Below, piece by piece: positions 32,531 to 36,563 of a DNA stretch of 36,563 nucleotides. This DNA is from Candidatus Omnitrophota bacterium (GTDB lineage Bacteria; Omnitrophota; Gorgyraeia; B26-G9). Under the pieces are notes generated by a model. It was not told where the DNA came from. It worked only from the letters and a program-made list of their open reading frames with translations, and did not search any database. How positions within the stretch are numbered: the first letter of the stretch is position 1; each line of letters starts with the position of its first letter. The stretch is from NCBI GenBank assembly GCA_018813905.1, contig JAHJAO010000070.1, positions 1 through 36,563 on the forward strand. The letters run 5' to 3'. The position numbers and the translations under genes are program-made.

Positions 32531-32539
32531 AGTATACCA
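32531..32539 (-). promoter_or_regulatory. Extended -10 promoter of rhlE
   Basis: Minus strand TGG followed by TATACT (32531-32536). No good -35 box is seen, as is common for TGn extended promoters. The leader is about 20 nt. Confidence 0.5.
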
Positions 32540-32586
32540 GATTTGGGTTCGTTCCGTGATAAAAATTTTAAGAAAAATTTTGGGTC

Positions 32587-32607
32587 CCGCTCGTATGCGC
32601 CGAGCGG
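32587..32607 (-). terminator. Possible terminator after the DUF4136-PDZ gene
   Basis: CCGCTCG (32587-32593) and CGAGCGG (32601-32607) form a 7-bp GC-rich stem with a 7-nt loop, 8 bp past the stop at 32615. On the minus strand the T-run begins about ten bases after the stem, so it is a suboptimal intrinsic terminator. Confidence 0.45.
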
Positions 32608-32614
32608 AAACCTT

Positions 32615-33763
32615 TTACTTAGGTGGCTCCGCGGTTTTCTGAATAGGATGGCCGTCTAGATCAACAAACAGGTAACGATCCTCGCTGCGCGGCCTCATCC
32701 GGAGCGTAACGTTTTTTCTTGTTTCCGCCGACCGGATTACCAGTTCCACATCCGAATCGCCCCGGTTGCTCAACACATGCCGCAGATATGGATTATTGGA
32801 ATTCTGCGGAAAATCCGAAAAGGTATAAGATCTATGAGCCTTCTCGCCATTGACCTTTATCAGAACATCCCCGGGTTTTATGTTGTGTTCGGCCGCCACA
32901 GAAGACGGTTCTATATAACGGATGACGCGCCAGTCCGAAGAATCAAACATAAGCCCCAGCCCGCCGTAACGGAAATGGCGCACATATCCTTTCGCGGAAT
33001 TGGCGGCTTGATCCGAAAACTGCTTCATCATCTCGCCAAACATAACCGGCGCGATTCCGCGGATATCCGGATCAAATCCTTCATTCTCCGCTTCGCCGAT
33101 CCAGATAAGCGGCGGAGTTTTCAGCTCTTCACCTGCCACTAACTTGGCGTGATTCAGGAAATTGAGCCGGATATTATTGTAATATTTGATCTGGGTATAA
33201 CCGGGCTCGGTACTCGAGCTTGTGACCGGCACCGCGGAAGAAAACCCCCAGCCGATGGCGACGTTGCTCCAGACATACTTTATTTCCGTGCTGGTGACCG
33301 TGGTCGGCGGGTTATACTGTTCCTTTTTACCTACAAAAAAGTTCATGCTGATCGTAACCTGCGGATTCTCCTTGACGCGCGTCAGCCCGTGCGCCTGTAA
33401 TACTTTTTCCAACTGCCGGAAGAGTTCTTTTTCCAGAAGCGCGTTTGTCTCATTGGTATAGTCAAAGTCAAAGGTCTTATACGCGGCCAGCGATTCATCA
33501 GTGTCCTTGTAAGTCCGGGCATTGACCTCTTCTGTGGGCGAGGAAACTGAGGGAAAGGTTTGATTACCAAAGCCACCCCTGACTTCCCAGCCCATTTGTT
33601 TCACAATTTCCGCCTCGGTGGTCAATTTAGAGGCGGGTTCTGTCCCGCTATAGGAGGACGGTATTGCGCACACCATCAGGCTCAGCACAAGACAGGCCGA
33701 CAACAAAAAGCCTGTTTTGCTCCACAAATTGTTCTGTGTTTTAGTTTCACAAAAAATACTCAT
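32615..33763 (-). CDS. Exported DUF4136-like protein fused to a PDZ domain
   Basis: A 382-residue exported protein. A signal peptide spans about residues 15-40 (FLLSACLVLSLMVCAIPSSYSG), with no convincing lipobox at its end. Residues of about 70-265 match DUF4136: YKTFDFDYTN, a long LLEKELFRQLEKVLQAHG helix and NPQVTISMNFFVG. DUF4136 proteins are usually stand-alone envelope lipoproteins. A PDZ domain follows (about 280-375) with GLGLMFDSS, VRYIEPSSVAAEHNIKPGDVLIKVNGE, which should bind protein C-termini or peptides. No protease domain is present. The ATG at 33763 follows AAGGAAGG; the longer frame to 33799 starts in a repeat and is rejected. Promoter and hairpin leader are at 33788-33926. 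Confidence 0.75.
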   Translation of the reverse strand: MSIFCETKTQNNLWSKTGFLLSACLVLSLMVCAIPSSYSGTEPASKLTTEAEIVKQMGWEVRGGFGNQTFPSVSSPTEEVNARTYKDTDESLAAYKTFDFDYTNETNALLEKELFRQLEKVLQAHGLTRVKENPQVTISMNFFVGKKEQYNPPTTVTSTEIKYVWSNVAIGWGFSSAVPVTSSSTEPGYTQIKYYNNIRLNFLNHAKLVAGEELKTPPLIWIGEAENEGFDPDIRGIAPVMFGEMMKQFSDQAANSAKGYVRHFRYGGLGLMFDSSDWRVIRYIEPSSVAAEHNIKPGDVLIKVNGEKAHRSYTFSDFPQNSNNPYLRHVLSNRGDSDVELVIRSAETRKNVTLRMRPRSEDRYLFVDLDGHPIQKTAEPPK

Positions 33764-33787
33764 ACGATTTCCTTCCTTGCCCACAAG

Positions 33788-33872
33788 GGCAACACCCACG
33801 CAATACCTTTAAGCGTGGGGTGTAGCTTAGAGGCAACACCCACGCAATACCTTTAAGCGTGGGGTGTAGCTT
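33788..33872 (-). repeat. Two tandem 41-bp hairpin repeats in a 5' leader
   Basis: 33788-33828 and 33832-33872 are identical, with a 44-bp period. Each contains ACACCCACGC and GCGTGGGGTGT, a 10-bp stem with one bulge and an 11-nt loop. They lie between the promoter at about 33910 and the ATG at 33763, so they would be transcribed. A third small stem (TTGCCC, loop TTGT, GGGCAA) touches the ribosome site. One arm resembles the palindrome at 1846-1877. Confidence 0.9.
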
Positions 33873-33897
33873 TGTTTCTCGCTATTTATAGGTATGT

Positions 33898-33926
33898 ATT
33901 ATAAAACCGGAACCGGCGCTTTTCAA
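33898..33926 (-). promoter_or_regulatory. Strong sigma70 promoter of the DUF4136-PDZ gene
   Basis: Minus strand: TTGAAA (33921-33926), exactly 17 nt, consensus TATAAT (33898-33903). The predicted leader is about 130 nt and contains both hairpin repeats. Confidence 0.8.
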
Positions 33927-33939
33927 GCAAATTCAGGGA

Positions 33940-35190
33940 CTAGAGAAATTGCTCTTTCGGCACGTTAAAGTAGCCAAAGCGCAGCTTTGGAAATCTCTTC
34001 CGCAGCTGCCGCATTACCGCGCGCATACCCAAAAGCCTGCTGTTAGAAGAAACCTTTAACCTTTTAAAGTAGCGCCGGGGATCATAATTCAAATTCCGCC
34101 ACTGGATCATGTCAATGCCGGTCCTTCGAATAAACCGGACCAATTCCTCGAACTCATCCTCTCGATCCGTAAATCCGGGCATGACCAGATAATTCAAAGA
34201 AACGAATTTCTTGTATTGTTTGGCAACAGCAATCGAATTGCGGACATCGCCAAACGCGTACCCCCGCGGCAGATAATAACGTTGGTAGAATTCTGGCCTT
34301 ACGCTGTTAATGCTCACACGCATACTGTCTAAGCCGGCCTTACATAATAGCCGCACTTGCCTGCTCAAGCTGGCATTAGTATTCATATGTATGGTGCCGC
34401 GAGCTGTCTTTCGGCGAATCAGCCGGATCGCGTCCCGGACAATATCCGCTTCAAGCAGCGGCTCTCCTTCGCACCCCTGTCCAAAACTGACTACTGGGTT
34501 CAGCGCGGTTTGGATATGCAAAAGCGCGATTTCCGCGACCTCATCCGCCGTCGGCACAAACGTTACGCGCGGCTGGGTATGAGGGCATGAGCCCCGCGGC
34601 TGAAACGAAATGCATCCAATACAGCGGGCATTGCAAGAAGGAGAAACCGGTAATGGGCATTCGTATTTGCCTAAGAAGAAATTCACCGCGTTCGGGCAGA
34701 AATTTGTCAGGGCGCAATCAGCCAACTGCCTGATCAGGCGGTTTTTAGTATTTTTGAACAGCCGCGCTTTTTGGCGCACTATTTTCCAATCAACAGCACG
34801 CATATCGTGATTTTTTCTGCGATCGACCCGGATGGCCGCGACATAATAGGCGCCCCGATGATACGTCACCAGCGAGTAGGAAAAAAGCGGCAAGGTACGC
34901 GCTCCCTTTCTTTCCTTGTACGCGGTGCTATACAGGCCCGTATAGCCGGGAGGCACAAATGCCGCGACCGGATAAAAATCCCGCAATTCCTCATAACAAT
35001 GTTTTTTGATATTGAACGCGACTGGGTACCTGTCCGGCAAAAAGAAGAGCTTGCTCCCTGAAGGCAAAGGGATCAGCTCTTCTTGAGGCGGCAGCCAGAT
35101 TTTGTCGCCGGCCTGAGCGTAGGCATAAAACCCGGGAAGCTCAAATATCTTTTGTTTGTTATCTGCTACAACGAGCGCGGGATTGGACAT
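33940..35190 (-). CDS. Radical SAM protein of a conserved unassigned family
   Basis: A 416-residue radical SAM enzyme. The [4Fe-4S] cluster motif is Cys186-x3-Cys190-x2-Cys193 in SPSCNARCIGCISFQ. SFGQGCEGEPLLE is the GGEP-equivalent SAM-binding strand, followed by MNTNASL, RVSINSVRPEFYQRYYLPRGY, LNYLVMPGFTD and MIQWRNLNYDP. This combination belongs to a family found across many bacterial phyla whose reaction I do not know. An N-terminal domain of about 175 residues precedes the radical SAM barrel and carries extra cysteines. No peptide substrate, SPASM domain or maturase partner is seen nearby. The gene is flanked by its own spacer on both sides and no good ribosome site is visible. Confidence 0.82.
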   Translation of the reverse strand: MSNPALVVADNKQKIFELPGFYAYAQAGDKIWLPPQEELIPLPSGSKLFFLPDRYPVAFNIKKHCYEELRDFYPVAAFVPPGYTGLYSTAYKERKGARTLPLFSYSLVTYHRGAYYVAAIRVDRRKNHDMRAVDWKIVRQKARLFKNTKNRLIRQLADCALTNFCPNAVNFFLGKYECPLPVSPSCNARCIGCISFQPRGSCPHTQPRVTFVPTADEVAEIALLHIQTALNPVVSFGQGCEGEPLLEADIVRDAIRLIRRKTARGTIHMNTNASLSRQVRLLCKAGLDSMRVSINSVRPEFYQRYYLPRGYAFGDVRNSIAVAKQYKKFVSLNYLVMPGFTDREDEFEELVRFIRRTGIDMIQWRNLNYDPRRYFKRLKVSSNSRLLGMRAVMRQLRKRFPKLRFGYFNVPKEQFL

Positions 35191-35264
35191 AAATTAGAAG
35201 CGGATAATAACGTATCCATTAAAAATGTGTCTGTCCCATTTAAAACTCTGTACATATGATCAAA

Positions 35265-36338
35265 TTACATTGTTGCATGCTCCAAATAAAGCTCACTCTC
35301 TTTTTTCTGACTTTTACACTTGTGTTTTTTAATGTCGGCTATAATTTTTTCGGCTAGTATCTTCGCAAACCCTACCGGTACTGCATTGCCTACCATTTTA
35401 TAACCATCGCTAACATCGGTATATTTAAAGATGAAATTGTCCGGGAATGTTTGAATCCTTGCGCATTCTCTAACAGATAATCTGCGATATAGCTTTTCTT
35501 TCCCTGGAACAAATATTCTTTTGTTTTGCTCAATGAATTTCATTTTTGGCGCTTGCGGATGAATTGGCGCATGCCTGCCGCCTGCTTGTATTGTAAAAGA
35601 TTGCTCATCCCAGCTTCTTACCCTATTCCTTGACATATAAATTGTCGAAAATCCTCCATTCATATACTCATGGTTAGGCATATCTAAACTATTGCCGTTG
35701 GTTTTGTTGTACATTTTAGCGGGTTTTGCATTTTTTAAATCCCCAATTGCTTCCTTCAATGTAACTAACCTGCTACAGGGTTTTGGAAACTCAAAGCTCT
35801 TGCCCATTTTCTTATGGTACCCTACAATGATAATTCGTTGCCGGTCCTGAGGAACATTATAATCCTTAGCATTAAGTAATTTCCAAGAAATATTATATTT
35901 TAATGCATTAAACATCCTTAAAATCTTATTAAACGCCTCCCTATGCCTAGGCAAAAGCATCCCGGAAACGTTTTCTGCCAAGAAAAACAATGGCTCTTTA
36001 TCTTTAATAATCCTGATGTATTCTAAAAAAACTTTGCCTCTGGCATCATTTAATCCTCTCATTGCCCCTGCTTCACTCCAGCTTTGACATGGCGGCCCCC
36101 CAATAATACCTTCAGCCTCTGGAATCTCTGATGAAGGGATGTCAACTATACTCCTTTTATCTAAAGGTACATTTGGGAAATTATGCATAAAAGTATCCCA
36201 AATTGTTTTATCAAATTCATTCGCCCAGCAGATTGAAAAACCTGCTCTTTCAAAGCCTAAATCTAGCCCCCCACAACCAGAAAATAGTGAAACAACTTTT
36301 AATTTTTGCCCATTGTTTTTTTGATTTTCTTCACGCAT
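35265..36338 (-). CDS. DNA (cytosine-5)-methyltransferase
   Basis: A 357-residue C5 methyltransferase. Motif I is LFSGCGGLDLGFERAGF (SAM binding), motif IV GGPPCQSWSEAG with catalytic Cys84, motif VI AENV with Glu122, motif VIII QDRQR, and motifs IX-X LSVRECARIQTFP and GNAVPVGFA. The target recognition region between VIII and IX (about residues 185-270) shows no pattern I can assign to a target sequence. ATG 36338 follows AAAAGGA; the longer frame begins with TTG. It overlaps the vsr-like gene by 40 bp. The DNA here is visibly more AT-rich than the rest, consistent with acquisition. No partner restriction enzyme is in view. Confidence 0.93.
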   Translation of the reverse strand: MREENQKNNGQKLKVVSLFSGCGGLDLGFERAGFSICWANEFDKTIWDTFMHNFPNVPLDKRSIVDIPSSEIPEAEGIIGGPPCQSWSEAGAMRGLNDARGKVFLEYIRIIKDKEPLFFLAENVSGMLLPRHREAFNKILRMFNALKYNISWKLLNAKDYNVPQDRQRIIIVGYHKKMGKSFEFPKPCSRLVTLKEAIGDLKNAKPAKMYNKTNGNSLDMPNHEYMNGGFSTIYMSRNRVRSWDEQSFTIQAGGRHAPIHPQAPKMKFIEQNKRIFVPGKEKLYRRLSVRECARIQTFPDNFIFKYTDVSDGYKMVGNAVPVGFAKILAEKIIADIKKHKCKSQKKESELYLEHATM

Positions 36339-36563
36339 TTTACTAAATCCTTTTTTACCTGTTTTTCCCAAAACCTTATTGTTTCCCAGCCTTCTTTTTT
36401 CAACAACCCACTATTTTTTTTATCTCGTTTGATATTTCTTTCAATTTTAGGTATCCAATATTTACGGTTAGCCTTTATTCTTTTTTTCTTCTCTGCCCAC
36501 CTATATCCATGCCAAAACTCGCCGTCAACAAATATTGCAATTCTTTTATCCAACAATACAATA
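36299..36563 (-). CDS. vsr: Very short patch repair (Vsr-like) endonuclease, partial
   Basis: The reading frame runs off the right edge; the visible 87 residues are the C-terminal part of a Vsr-type mismatch endonuclease. IVLLDKRIAIFVDGEFWHGY matches the family catalytic segment, with the Asp of FVDGEFWHGY and the His of FWHGY as catalytic or metal-linked residues. It continues to RIKANRKYWIPKIERNIKRDKK and WETIRFWEKQV, also family typical. Vsr nicks 5' of T in T:G mismatches that arise from deaminated 5-methylcytosine. Its overlap with the methyltransferase gene supports a functional pair. The N-terminal zinc-binding half is outside the window. Confidence 0.88.
   Translation of the reverse strand, partial: IVLLDKRIAIFVDGEFWHGYRWAEKKKRIKANRKYWIPKIERNIKRDKKNSGLLKKEGWETIRFWEKQVKKDLVKCVKKIKKTMGKN

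Noticed and set aside
33764-33799. Longer N-terminus for the DUF4136-PDZ protein
   Set aside because: The extra codons come from the hairpin repeat, while ATG 33763 has AAGGAAGG and gives a proper signal peptide.
36554-36556. Start codon of the Vsr-like gene inside the window
   Set aside because: It is an in-frame TTG within the conserved IVLLDKRIAIFVDG segment; the real start lies beyond the window end.

Overview
The window reads as chromosomal DNA of a Gram-negative-type bacterium with moderate G+C. Lipoproteins with lipoboxes, BamE-like domains and a DUF4136 protein imply an outer membrane. The mix of a DUF3536-type GH57 enzyme, a mycobacterial-style HAD-OtsB protein, a CASDH/CANSDC polyamine pathway, DUF1015, heptanucleotide intergenic repeats and very long same-strand gene runs suits an uncultivated lineage such as Omnitrophota. 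That placement is inference from gene content, not a phylogenetic result. Twenty-four protein genes are called; all but two lie on the minus strand. No tRNA, rRNA or CRISPR was seen.

Left part (1-3409): a heptamer repeat array at the window edge, two small BamE-like lipoproteins on the plus strand flanking a membrane-anchored alpha/beta hydrolase, a perfect 32-bp palindrome, and a pair of crossed convergent terminators before a PP-loop tRNA-thiolation-like gene. From 3429 to 12941 the minus strand reads hflX, then hrcA-grpE-dnaK-dnaJ under a near-consensus sigma70 promoter with a variant CIRCE operator, then fmdB-vanZ-DUF1015 and HD hydrolase-greA-PP-loop gene, possibly as one long transcription unit. 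The dnaK-dnaJ spacer carries G-quadruplex motifs on both strands.

Centre (13047-24700): an alpha-glucan/trehalose operon (HAD-OtsB fusion, GH65 phosphorylase-like protein, GH57, MalQ) with its own promoter at about 21170. The first two genes correspond, in order, to the domains of the single mycobacterial protein OtsB1. Upstream is a translationally coupled nitroreductase plus a large secreted HEAT-repeat protein, preceded by a long, probably structured leader.

Right part (25146-36563): carboxynorspermidine decarboxylase and dehydrogenase lead an apparent operon that continues into a GIDE-domain membrane protein carrying an EF-hand, LemA and a PilZ (c-di-GMP) protein. Then come a GT-C-like membrane protein, an RhlE-type RNA helicase, a DUF4136-PDZ fusion whose leader holds two tandem hairpin repeats, a radical SAM protein of a conserved unassigned family, and an AT-rich Dcm/Vsr methylation-repair pair cut by the window end.

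The strongest candidates for something new are the polyamine-GIDE/EF-hand-LemA-PilZ operon, the dispersed hairpin family (1846-1877 and 33788-33872), the double G-quadruplex spacer inside the chaperone operon, and the different heptamer arrays in intergenic DNA.
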